A stretch of 64,000 bases of DNA. Source: Trichoplax sp. H2. Its lineage: Eukaryota > Placozoa > Uniplacotomia > Trichoplacea. Where the stretch lies: assembly GCA_003344405.1 (NCBI GenBank), contig NOWV01000007.1, positions 434,001 through 498,000 on the forward strand, in the 5' to 3' direction. A program made the position numbers and the translations under genes. Positions 42,001 to 54,440 of this stretch are shown in pieces; the first letter of the stretch is position 1; each line of letters starts with the position of its first letter. The notes under the pieces were generated by a model. That model was not told where the DNA came from, searched no databases, and was given only the letters and a program-made list of their open reading frames with translations.

Positions 42001-45000
42001 ATAGAAAAAGATTCTTATACTTATTTAACATATGGTTTTCTAAAATTTTTAGTTAATCAACACTTCAAAATTGGCGCTGGAGCTCGTTTAAGTTGCCATC
42101 TCTTGCTGAGGCTATTAGAGAAACCATCGCATGAGGTCAATAGTTACGTAGACTATAATAGCGGAGAACTGGTTTTGAAGTCATGGGATAGAAGCTTACT
42201 ATCTACTTGGCATCATACCTTAGGTTTGTGGTTAATCGTTTTTGAGTTCTTTTTTAAGCTAGTATTATGATTGCAATTAGAGCTGTAACATATTATAATT
42301 ATAATTGATATAATTTCCTAGATTTGAACTACATCTACATTGTTTTGAAGACTATGGCAGCTATGGTTGATTCTAATAAAGATAATAATAGCAAAGACAT
42401 ATTTAATTTTACGACAAATATGGGAATATTAGATGAACCAGATACTACTTGCGCTAATCTTGCGTTAAACGTTCTAAAATCAATTTGTGCTCAGCCTTTA
42501 ATTCAACAACATGTTCTTTGTAATCTGCGAGACTGTTGTTCTAAGGAATTTCTATTAGATTCAATGTTGACAAAGCGTCAGGTAAAAACCAAGCTATTGA
42601 TGACGGTCATATTTCAGATCGATACTTACGAGTAGCTTTTCTTTTCATTTTATCAGGCCATCTACCTACAATATCTGCTGTGCTGTGCTGACAGTATTAC
42701 TTTCGACCCTTCTGATATTGATACTGATATTAATAAAGAAGACGTGCTCAATCTATTAAAGGTATATTTATATATTTATGAATTAGTTATAGGGTATTGA
42801 TAGTTCCAGTATGATATAAATGGGATGATTTACCAAATTCGTTTATAGGATATTAATCAATGGTCACTAAGAACAACTTGGCTTGAGATCGAATTACATA
42901 TCAAGCTCTGTACGCGCAATGAAGTAAGTCTGCGTCCCTTATAGCTTAATTAATATCCACGCTATTGTCTAAATTATTTTCTTCGGCTTATTTAACAAGG
43001 AGCGGACGCGAATTATAGACAACTTAGCGGAAGCAATTATAAAAGTATACCAAACTTCCAATATCACTAAGTGCGCTTCTAGATCAGACATGTCGGCCAT
43101 CTTATCACAAGAAGGAAATATCTCTTTAATTGCTCCTTTCGTAGCGAAATTATCCAATTTTGCTCAGGGTCATATTCTAAAAGCAGCTGGAGAAGTATTG
43201 GAAAGATCAAAATGGTGGTTACCGGACGATGACAAGTAAGAAATCATTTTCATTTCGATAGCCTTTATACTTTGTATAAGCGTTGACTAAACATTTTGAT
43301 TGTGCTTATATAATTTAGTCCCTGTACTTTGAACCAAAAGCCTTTCCTTTCTCTAATATTAACTTGCTTACGCTGCCAAGATGAACATAAAAGGTGCTTT
43401 TTATCTTCCATTCAAAAGCAATTTCAACAATTCTTGCGTTCGCCGATTGAGGTATTGAAAGTTAAAAATCTTACAAACTTATACAATTTGTACTCTTTAT
43501 TTGATAGTATAATAGCAAATTACGCATAGATAATTTTTAGTATTAATAGTTAAACGATTGATGCAATTATTTTAGGAAAGAATGCCTGATAATCTTAAAC
43601 AGAGAGAATTCTTAAACGATGCCATTCATTTGCGCCTTAGTTTGGTAAGATCTGATTCTATTCTTATCGCTTTTAATTATTTGAGAAGACAGTAAGAATG
43701 AAGGGCAACTGGCAAATTTTTTTATAGATCGGAGCTGTATTCGATACTATATTACGTGATCTAACGCTATGCAAAGATTGGATACGCCTAATGTTGCAAT
43801 TTATAGCCTCCGGAACAATAGATCTATTCAGCGAAGACAAGTAGGAAAAATATCTTTAAATTCTTTAGTGAAGCTAATTTTCAATTGCTTTTGATACTTC
43901 AATCTTTACAAATTTGTCTTTAGACAACTGCTGAGTTCTATCTTGGATATGCTATCAGTATTAATAAGTACCTTGAACGTATCAGAAAGTGTACCGTCAA
44001 TGAGTGATGAGGCTAGAAAAGTAAATGCATCGCTGGTTAAGAAATTCAGGGTAAGTTTTCTTCTTAGATATCGTATTAAATTTGTTCGTTATAAGGCTGT
44101 AATCATAGCATTTACGAGGGAATTGTGTAAATATGCAGAAGGAGTTGGATGGAATTAATTCTCCTGTGGTGAGGGAATGTAAGAAATTGTTTTCGCTTGA
44201 AACTCCGCCAGTTAATGTTATTTCCGTTTCGAGTGAAACTGACGATACTTGCTATCAAAATGAGTTGTTTAAGGTAAATAAAGTATAGAACCTAACTTAT
44301 GATGATAGAATTATCGTTTGCAATTGTTATGCGTAAGAAATTGTTATTTATAGAATTACATATTTTTGGTTTAGACGGTCGCAGTGGATCATTCTGTGCA
44401 TGTAAATAATTGGGACATTCTAGAAAGTACCAAATTCTCTTCTCCTACTTTATGGTCATACTTTGCTGGTGTTAAAGTTGATAGGAAGCCATTGACGTAC
44501 GAAAATCAGTTTTTTTCGACTATGCAACATAGTCATATGATAGAAGAATCTCCAGTCTTTTACTTGCCAACTAAAGAATTAGAAATTAATCCGTTACCCT
44601 CTGCTAAACCAACTACAAGTAAAACTGTAAAAAATCGTACCAGTAATGCCAAGACAGCTGTACCAAAGGAAATAACGCCTCCTTCATCTGTAATTAAACC
44701 AGAGGTAAAAGCAACAAAAGCTGCTCCTGGTAAGCGTCAGCGTAGGCGTTCTACGATTAAAGAAAAAGAAGAAAAGCGCACTACACCCTCTACTATTACG
44801 GTCACGAATACGATTTCGAAGACTACTGCAGCTGATTCTATGCGTGATAGACAATATCTTGCTATTGGATCATCGTCGGGAACTGCTCGTAGCAATGCCA
44901 CACAAAATAATGAAGGCTTTCAATCACTAATTTCCAAGCAAGTGAAAGTATCTCAACCTGTTTCATCTTATACTATTTCTGATCGATCTCAATCTGAAAC

Positions 45001-45469
45001 TAGAGCCCCTAGAAAGAATTCGGGGACTCAATTAAGAGATTTATTGGGGGATATGCCAACTGCGATGGTGTATCCTGAAGCTCCAAATGTTGGCCGTTCT
45101 CAAATGCAAACAACGATGGTAACTTCTGCGTCTGATTATTCCAGCTTTCAATCAATGAATAATAATACTATTGCTAATATAAATCAGGGAATAGACAGTA
45201 GTTTTAGTGATACATTAAATATAGCAAGTCACTCAGATAACTTATCTCAACGATCGCTGCAGCAAGGTATGACATCGTCATTAATGGACAATAATTCGAT
45301 GGTTGATAATCAGATTTCAACCAATTTTATGAGTACTCGCATGCCAGTTAATCGTTCTGCCGGCAGGATGTCTCAGAATTTAATTAACTCTAATAGCCAG
45401 CAATCACGATCTAATGACGTTTTACGTCGACTTAATAAGTTTAATGGTCATCAATCTCATTATCGTTAG
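36011..45469 (+). CDS. MED12: Mediator complex subunit 12 (kinase-module scaffold)
   Basis: Thirty-one exons: 36011-36103, 36435-36497, 36701-36745, 36927-37034, 37137-37220, 37396-37488, 37930-37999, 38124-38278, 38361-38471, 38560-38964, 39060-39296, 39373-39592, 39690-39929, 40001-40786, 40863-40983, 41068-41176, 41255-41382, 41451-41561, 41627-41768, 41840-41975, 42053-42223, 42322-42581, 42657-42761, 42849-42923, 43000-43235, 43319-43451, 43576-43644, 43728-43840, 43924-44050, 44139-44273, 44375-45469; 1991 aa (human ~2177). Landmarks: [12 protein letters not shown] at the N-terminus, the CDK8-activating segment, the LCEWAV-like [53 protein letters not shown] and [19 protein letters not shown]12 links CDK8/Cyclin C to Mediator in the nucleus and activates the kinase. 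The last exon encodes the whole Ser/Thr/Asn-rich tail and has no polyglutamine. One intron (after 41382) needs a GC donor. A possible polyadenylation signal lies at 45758-45763. Confidence 0.96.
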
Positions 45470-46217
45470 TTATGGAATATGTAACATGTTGCTATCGATG
45501 CAATATGTAAGACTTTTGTTCGAAGTGGTTATTTATTTATTTATTAATTATGCTGTCCTTGTATCATTTTCCTTGAAATATAACTACATTTTTTCTACCT
45601 ACAGTCTTGAACATATTTCCGTTTATAGGATAAATCGTTACTAACATTTTATTCTTTTTACATTATCGAATATCATAGATTTAGATATTATACCTAGCTT
45701 TTTAGGAAGTTAAAATATACTTAAAAACTAATGTAAATAATTAGACTCCTCCGATTGAATAAATATTTCTATCAATGAATACTCTGTATATCACGATACA
45801 TTATTAGAGAGCTAACTTCACGTACTTGGAGATATGTCCTTCATTAAGGAAATAGATCTATAGTTTAAAAGTAACGTATAGTAGCTACTGAATATAGATA
45901 AATATATATACGATTGAGTCGTCGCTTGTACTATTAATATCTTTTACAATGACTCGTAGTTTCAAAAGATTTCAATTCTTTTATGACATATTCATATATC
46001 ATATTTAGACTTTGCTACAATATCGTGTAATAATTGGGTTTTTTGTAATGATTTGTTATGTATGTTAAGCAAGCTTATCGTATTGGGAAGGAATTATGAA
46101 ATCAAGATGATATATAAATAGATTTATATAGAAATAACGATTTTAAGATTTGCTGCGTGATTATGTTAAGTACTGTGAAAGACATCAATTAATATTCTTT
46201 ATCTTCTCTACATCAAT
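45470..46217. other. Convergent 3' spacer between MED12 and chordin-like gene
   Basis: 748 bp, AT-rich, with an AATAAA at 45758-45763 that would suit MED12. No gene seen. Confidence 0.6.
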
Positions 46218-49200
46218 TTAGTACTTTTTTGTAATCATTAATGTAGTTAATAATCTTTCCATGGTGTGACTGCAGTAACAAGGACAACTGATAATTTTCA
46301 TTTGATTTTCAAGTTTTTCCATCTCAGTCACTTTATCTGTTGATAAAACATTAAAAATGAATAAACTATAAGAAACATTTTGCGAGTCATTATCTATTAG
46401 TAATAAGTCTATGAAGAGAGGAGTAGTACTAAAATTATTCTATCTTTTAACCTTTTTTGTACAAAAGACTTATAGTAAAGAAAGGCCGCATAATTTACGG
46501 TATTAACTTAAATAGGAATATTATATTAATTGAAGAAAGATAAAGATGATTGTGGGAATGATTAGCTTACCTTTTGTAGTTATACCAAGGTATTTAAATT
46601 GGCCTGTTAAATCTAACAAGTTGCCGTATTGGAAATCATCTAAAGTTAACAGTTTTAAGTTGAATTTCCTGAAGCTTGCGTTTCCTTTCCATGAATGAAT
46701 TTCAAATATTTCTGTTTGAGTATTTTGGATAGCTAATTGAACTTTACAGTTGTATTGGGATGGAAAAGAAATATATCTGTAGACGCGATAAATGACCGCT
46801 GATGGTGGTGTTTTAGTGGATATAAGTGTAGTTGAAACAGTGGTAGTCGTAGACTGAGGGTCTTTGATTCCTATTGATAATATTATATTGAGCCAAAAAG
46901 AATTAAATATTCTATAGTGATTTGCTCTATTCATTCATCAACTTAAAGTTTACTTGGTCAAATAGAAATCAGTCAAATTATGGCGAAGTGGGAAAACGTT
47001 AAATTAATATATTTTTACCAGAGCAAATCTTGCAGCAATGACCATCTATTATTTTCGGGTTATCACATGGATATATTGTAGGGCAAATTACAGGATTACA
47101 CGTCACTTTACCATTCTAACCGTGAGATAATTTTAACCATTATTACTAATTTATAGGCCGATAAAGAAAAGAGCATTTTTTTAATCGATACTATACGAAC
47201 TTGGCAGTGGCAGTCTATACAGTTCATTGGACCAAGAGGAGGTAGAACTGGATGCCAGGTTTGTCCATGTCTCTTCGTTAGACCATCAAATTTACAACCT
47301 GAAGATAGCAAGAATAATCAAACTGCGTTATGGATAATAAAATTAATAAGTTAAAATATAATTACAAGATATGATATTAATATTATGGAACACTACTAGT
47401 ATACAATAAAATAATAATGATGTATCATATCTAGTTCTAACTCTTTTTCGGTTTATCTGTAGTTGCCATTTGCAAACTCGGTTTTGCAGTTTGAAACAAA
47501 TTTGAGGTTTCATTGCTAGGTACTATAGTTGAATTTGGAGATTCTAGAGAGAACAAAAGGATTCAAGAATTACTCTTTTCTTGCAATAAAGTACTACGAT
47601 AGTCAATAAAGTAATTTATTTTATTCATTTGTCTAAAAATACGCAGTATATATCTTATCAAAAATGAACTGATTAAGAAATGGAAACAAAATTACCTTCA
47701 TACGTTGTGACAGAGCTTTTATCGCAAACTGAACAGCAACCACCTGATGAAAATGATGACTGACTATTGCAGTTGAGCTCTGAGCACCGAATTTTTCGAC
47801 AATTAACTTCACCTTTCTGAAAGGCAATACGGTACCGTTAGCCTTAAACTCTTTTATGAAATTAAAGCCTACTATACACTTATACTATCATAAATGTATA
47901 CTATTTTAGAAGAATATTACTTAATGTACTTATGTGGCTAAAATTGTTTACTGACGTTGCAAACACATTCATAACATGGGGAATATCCAAATGGCTGGAA
48001 ATATGGATGCCAAGGCGAGTTTTTAATATAACTGTTGCCCATATTAGCACATGGACTCATTTCTGTCTCTAAAAGCATAAAAAATGTAATTTAAAGATGT
48101 TGTAGGAACAGATACTTATACCAACATTCTATCTATTTCGACGGCAATTGTAAATTGGGTTGGTATGAATCGATCTTTAGACTATAACATTTTTATTGAT
48201 CATGTTAAATGTGATCAGCAAGATTTTCTCTTACTAAAACTTTCATCTTTACACACTGGACAGCAGGTATTATTATTTTGAATTTGATTTTTGCACTTTA
48301 AAATTGGGCATTTTCGAGGAGAACAAAAAACTCCACCACTCTAATTGATATCAAAATACAAATATTTACCAAATTCGCTCTATACTATTTCACTATATCC
48401 TTACTCTATGTTATAACTGTGAGTAAGACAAAAACAATATCGTAAATAGGAGCAAGAATACATCTAACATATTCAAATGATTCAGTAGATTTAATAATTT
48501 ACTTGGATAATTATAGTAATTATTCTTATATCTCGAAAATCTATAATGGAAATTACGATAGTGCAGGACATTTAGGGTAGATTTTGTGATATATAACATA
48601 GAGATACTGTAGTAATAGAGCAGTACATATTGATTTACTAATCATAAGGTTAGTTACTATTACATCTTCAAAATAGAAATATTACTGAAATCATGACAGA
48701 GCAATATGTATATACGATTTGCTATTATATTTTGAAGATACTTGCATTATAAAAATCACGATATAGTAATGTATATATAAATTTAATAATTTGTTGCGGG
48801 GCTTATTGCTATATTTTGAAGATATTACTGTATAAGAATTAATATAGAGAATTTTACGCTAATTACCAACAAATGCAAAATATTTATTGAATTCACCCCA
48901 TTACATTTTATTCTAATGTATATCATAATTTTGATCGGAAGTGAAACGGTTATGTAAATAACCCATAAATAAAACTATGTCTAAGATATCCATATGTGTA
49001 ATCTAGTAAGATTAATAATTTACTAGGGGTAGTTATTACTCTATTTTAAGAGTATTATAAGAATTGTAATATTTCCAATAGATTAAATGACTTACTAGAT
49101 AATTTTATCTTGAAAATATTTAAACTACAGAAACTATGATTAATATTGCGTAAGATATGAATGATCATCGCTGTAAATTAGTTCTCTATCGATGGATATA

Positions 49201-52200
49201 TTAAGAATCTTGATAATTTTGGGGTTGAATGATTTACTAGAAAAGCTATTAATGTATATTTGAATATAGGAGTAGTATGATAGATTAGCGCTCATGAATT
49301 TAAAAATTTATCAAGACAGTTGTATCCATTTATTTTGGTAGATTGACTGATAATACAAAATAGCGACTGATGCTATTTAATAATACTGATGAAATTCTAA
49401 CAGTTTAATCGATTTAATAATTAATTGGGATAGGAACTACTCCATTTATTTTTTATTGGAAAATAAGCATTAATAAATCATAATGGGGTTCATTAATGGT
49501 GGTTCCATTAATTAATTATAGTTACTAATCCTCATACGTATATATGATAGAAACTGAATACGGCGATATCAATTGCTAATCTAGTCAATGGCAAAATTTA
49601 TCAGTAAGAAAGCCAAATTACCACTTAGGAAACCTATAAATGAATCTCTCCATTATCGAATTGCCTGCGATATTGATATAAAGAACTGAAACTCAGGAAC
49701 TAAATTGTGACAACTTTAAATACTTACGATGCAATTGCATTCGATACACTGACGATCACGAGTAGCTGTAGGCAATTTTCTTTTATCTGTAGAAAGCCAA
49801 CATTGTCCACTGTTATAATCTTTGCCTAAGAAATGGCAAGTGGGTTGTTGATAGCTGGCAGGTGGAGATGATGTAGCAGCCATGACCTCTGGGTCATCTA
49901 TGAAATGCGTATAGAATTTACATTAATCATTACATAATTTTATTTTACAATTATCATACGTTGTGCATATATCATTGCTGCAGCAGATCCTATAATGTAT
50001 TCTTACATAATTTAGCCGAGAGCAAAAGAGATTTGTCGTAGAAAAAATTATATAAAATCATTCGCCAATATTGTAGAGTATTTTTTTAACGTTATTGTTC
50101 TGTTAAGTTCCGAGTATATTAAAAATTGACGATAAGATTTATTACAGGATTGTGGCAAAGTAATTAAATAAGCATGTTTTAGATACCTTTATAAATTGGC
50201 CATCATCTACTCGTATAACAAATAGTAGAATATTTTTATTCCAAAATCGAATATATCAAGGTATAGAATTATTATATAGAATGTATTGTCAGTGTTATTA
50301 AGGAAATATTTGTTTTATGCTTAATTCAAGCAAGGAGGAAATTAATATTAAAAAATCGGTCTCGATGTTTAGGAAGAAAGCTGCAATGGAGTAATTTTAG
50401 CCGACGCGATCTGAATACATTAAAGCGAGATCCCATGTTAGGGCTTTACGTCGATAAAGTATTACTAGTAGTCGGATATTTATTACAAGACATTGTTGGT
50501 ATGATCATAGTTTTAATTTAAAAAGGGGAAAGCCAAGGAATGAAGTTACCACGCAGAATAGTCAACTCATGACCAAGGCTCGTGATTTAAGTGTTATGAG
50601 TCTCTTTTAGGGTTCTATATTGACCGAATATTACTACTAGTAGTAAAATACTTTATAGCCGATTAAAATTTCTTACTAATAAATTACATCCAGTACATTT
50701 TTTACTCCCACGTAGTGCAATATTAGGATCGTTCTAAAAGGGAAAAAATGATGAATTGACTGCAGAAATTAATGATAGGTGCCATGAAAAATGATCAACA
50801 GCTCTATAAAGGCTGTAGCTATAGCAATGCCTGTTTAACGATTGTAGAATGACTATGCTAGCAGTAAGAGGCTTTCATTAAAGATTTTTCAATTTTTCAA
50901 GGAACTCACACAATTCTTAAATCCAATAAAGAGTAACGTTAGTAATATTCAATCATCTCAACTGCTTAAATGAAGAGTTTACTATCAAAATTATCGACGA
51001 CAGTGATTCAAGAATTAGCATCTGCGAAGATTACAGTTTTGATGAGAATAGAATCCCAATCAACTGATATAAGTTTGTTCTCTATGACGTAAATAAATCG
51101 ACCATAGACTACTACAGTAGTAGAGTATTTTAATTTCAATTTTAGTTTGTCTAGGCTATTTTTAACTTTTGTAGACAATAATATTGAAATTATTTATGAA
51201 TTTGATAACTAAAGTGAGAGGAAATAAAAATCAAATTCATTAAGAGAAATCACAATAATTGCCGCACTAGGCTACAGCAAAGAAGTAGAAAAGATTTAAA
51301 CAAACACCAACATATCCATCTTCCGCTGGCTAAACAAAATGGGTGACCTTTTTGATGTATTTATATTTAATCCTGCTAGTCTATCTATCTTGGCATAGGC
51401 AGTAGATTTTCAACATTCATAATGAAATCACTGTATTACTTATGGCAAAGTGGTGCAAATAAAAGGACACTGGTGATAGTCGTTGATATGGAAGTTAGCA
51501 TATTCAATTACCGACAATATCTATTATTAGATTGTATCATTATTGACTTTATGGCTTCGCCTTTATTCTTAACTTAATACCCATAACGTAATTATTTGAG
51601 TTGATATTTTATTCTACTATTTTATCTGCCATAAAATTATCAAGACAGGACAGCTAAAGTATTCCTTCCGTATGGTATTAAGGAGAATTTATGCTCAATT
51701 CTTTCCCATATTACGCCTAAAGAAGAATCTTGTTGTAGCTATTTCTCTGCTCTCCTCTTCCATTTTATGGTTGTACATATCAAAATAATGTTGATTTTCA
51801 CCGTCTCGACACTACGAACTGGTTGACAACTCAATATGAATTAGCAATTAGAAGTTAGCAATTAGATCAGAAAGCTGTGTGAAAAGGGTAAATTAAGAAA
51901 TAAGATTCTTAGAATTCAATCGTGTAAGACTCTATAGAGAAGCTGAAGGAATGGGCAAAGAGATTAGAAAGAAGAAAATCAATATAAAGGCAGCCTATAA
52001 TAACTTTTTGTCAAACGGTGCTAGGATAGATTTATCATACATGAGATGGAAGTGAATAGAGTATAAACTATTAACGTGATCATAATAGAGAGTAAGTTAC
52101 GATCAATCAATGAGCATATTCGTTTGACTGAGAATAAATGTGGACATAGGATCAAATGAATCCTTTTCCCCTTTTTCTCTTTCTATGTATCTTAACTTCA

Positions 52201-54440
52201 ATGACAGGAAGGTGAATCGAAGAAACTATCCAGTTCATTTTAAACACTTAGTCTAATGTAACAACATACATACCTGGACATTGTGGGCAGCAACGGCCTG
52301 GTAAGACCGAAGGATTTTGGCATGTTGGCTTTTCGCATTTGTTTTTCAGATCGACACATTCCACTGCTCCATTCTATAGGCATATGAAAGAGATTATAAT
52401 TAAATCATCTTAAGCTCCCATGAATCTCTCTATTCATAGAGAAATAGCTTATCCAATGGATTAACTAGGGGTGAAAAGGGCATTCTTATTGGATCAGTGA
52501 TTTAACACGAATGGCCATGATAAAAATATTATTCAATTCCTATGAATTTTTTTCTATCATTGTCGAGGACGATTATATCTATCTTTAACTTCAGCAAAGA
52601 ATAAATTGAAAAGACGAAATAAGTTAATGAAGTTATTTCAGTGTTAGAAGCAGTAACCATTTGACTACTAAGATTGTCTCCATTCGCTCTTCCATGAACC
52701 ACTAGAAGAAAACCTATTCTTCTAGTGGTCCATGGCTCTTTTCAATGGCTTGATTTAGGTGATATATGCATATAATTTATTCACAGCAGGGATCAACATG
52801 ATTTCTGATGAATTTGTGATCCAAAATCAACATGTTATTGTATATTGATTAGCTGCTAGAGGTATAAATCATTTACAGTAGATATTAATTTTTAGGTTCA
52901 ATGTCGCTTTAGTTTATGGCTTATAACCGATATCTACACATGTAGCGAATTTTTCGACATTATAATGGAGACATTTTTTAAAAAACTATTTCGAAGTGCA
53001 ATTTTACAATAGTGCTATCGATAGGAGATTGTATTGATAATCATCTGAAAAGTAATACTTCGTGGAATGATTAAAATTAACTCTGTAATTTGCTTTTAGC
53101 TCTATTTGTGTACTTCTAAATATCCTACCGATTTGCATGTACAAAGAATACAGTATGAAATTCCATAAGGTTGGAGGTTAGGATGCCATTGTTGACCGCA
53201 GTGATAGCGATCTTTGCCAAATTGGCAGCCACAAGATCTATAAGCTGAATGAGTAAAAATAGAATAGCAAATCGCAATTAGATATCAACTTGGGATAAGT
53301 AGCCAATAAATACAGCCATAGCAATAGACTAAGGTAAAAATAATAAAATGTGGGTATACTTTAATCCTACAAAATCAATTTATTTTTGATTGTGGTGCTT
53401 AATTAAAAGATTAAAAATAAATCGGAATGGGTTTAAAGGATACGAAAGGAGTAAAATTGGAATAGTAGAATAAAAATCTAATATGAAAATCCATTCTTTA
53501 CTCCCTAGGTGTTGAAAAATGGATACGAGATACTATCTTTGATCGTCATGGTGCAAGTTGAGAGAATTTTTTATAGTTATTATAGGCGTGAAAGACTATT
53601 AAATCATAGTAGTCATCAATTAACTCTATCAAATGCCAATATTGACCATAATGAAGTTTTTCTAGAACGGATAAACGTTTTTAAATAATATAAAGTAATC
53701 CGAGATGAATTTGATATAGGTTAGACTGTACGGTACAGTCATATGTTATCCACATACTGTATAGGCCAAAAATTAATTTTCAAAGAAGTATTTTTCACTA
53801 GGTATATGGTATCTAACTATATACTAACGAATAGAAAACTTCTTATTGGACTATTATGACAGTACGGAATGAAATTTCTACACTAAGGACTTTTACAAGA
53901 CAGATATCAAACAGATATAACTTGTCCTAGGCATTGAAGATCTCATAAACTACAATTCTTTATTTAAACCTTTACTACGCATTTCTATAGCATTAGCTTT
54001 ATATAAAAAGTGAGGCACTATGGACTTTTTAAGATAGAAAGTGCACTGTATTGCCCAAATATTAAGTAGATAAAACTTATCTTAAGCATTAAAATCCTCA
54101 TAAACTACATTTCTTTTTTAAACGTTCACTACGCATATCTACAGCATTAGCCCTATATCAAAGAGAGGCATATGACTTTTTCAAGACAGAAAGTGCTTTA
54201 CATTGCCTAAATATTAAATAGATATAATTTATCTCACGCATTAAAATCTTTATAAAGCTAGAATTCTTTTTAAACGTTTACTACGCATATCTATAACATT
54301 AGCCCGGTATGAAAGTTAAGCATATAAATAAGATATACCCGTAGTAAAGTCAGATACTTATACAGTTATGTACGCGTAGGTACTAACCTGATGCCGAAGA
54401 GATAGACAGCCAATAAAACAGTATGATGTAGTGATAGTAG
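46218..54440 (-). CDS. Chordin-like secreted protein with four VWC domains (CHRDL family), 5' end incomplete
   Basis: Confident exons, 5' to 3': 53129-53237, 52274-52373, 49728-49897, 48235-48340, 47956-48068, 47696-47816, 47442-47543, 47201-47298, 47019-47115, 46571-46870, 46218-46336. Exon pairs build four von Willebrand factor C domains, each split at the same place after its C-x-C-x-C motif (for example WHPVLPPLGPMNC then NGKVTCNPVICP and CCKICS). Three of the four keep the chordin-type WHP motif; the second domain lacks it. The last two exons encode a domain with FEIHSW, GQFKYLGITT and a CPCYC-x(6)-RLLTTL tail. As I remember CHRDL1/2, this matches their C-terminal region. Such proteins bind and block BMPs outside the cell. 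A further exon, 54388-54440, is phase-compatible and encodes a hydrophobic TVLLAVYLFGI stretch (signal peptide?), but no initiating ATG was found. The intron between domains 1 and 2 is 2.4 kb. Confidence 0.75.
48485..49450. repeat. Degenerate ~73-bp periodic repeats in chordin-like intron
   Basis: A core like 'gatttaataatttact-gg-tagttattactctattttgaag' recurs near 48485, 48633, 48706, 48779, 49010, 49081, 49225 and 49408. Many spacings are near multiples of 72-74. It lies between exons 48235-48340 and 49728-49897 and is non-coding. Confidence 0.5.
49898..52273. other. Large chordin-like intron, no gene seen
   Basis: 2.4 kb with no domain-bearing ORF on either strand. Scattered codon-like patches (for example 50900-51500 and 51850-52060) might be decayed element sequence, but I could not recognise any transposase or terminal repeats. 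Confidence 0.5.
52692..52735. repeat. Near-perfect 19-bp inverted repeat (hairpin)
   Basis: Left arm 52692-52710 and right arm 52717-52735 pair over 19 bp with a single mismatch around a 6-base loop. The arms read CCATGAACCACTAGAAGAA and TTCTTCTAGTGGTCCATGG. It lies in the intron upstream of the exon at 52274-52373. Confidence 0.85.
53888..54320. repeat. Three diverged ~135-150-bp tandem repeats
   Basis: Units begin at about 53888, 54023 and 54174, each starting gactttt-aaga-ag. Each contains catt(g/a)aa-atc-tcataaa-cta-aattctt and then tttaaac-tt-actacgcat-tctata-cattagc. They lie upstream of the first secure chordin-like exon. Confidence 0.75.

Noticed and set aside
44101-44158. Extension of the MED12 exon beyond 44050
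   Set aside because: A GTAAGT donor at 44051 and an acceptor at 44138 give the family-like continuation KELDGIN. The read-through has no similarity.
50900-52060. Possible decayed transposon in a chordin-like intron
   Set aside because: No transposase motif, terminal repeats or target-site duplication could be pointed to.
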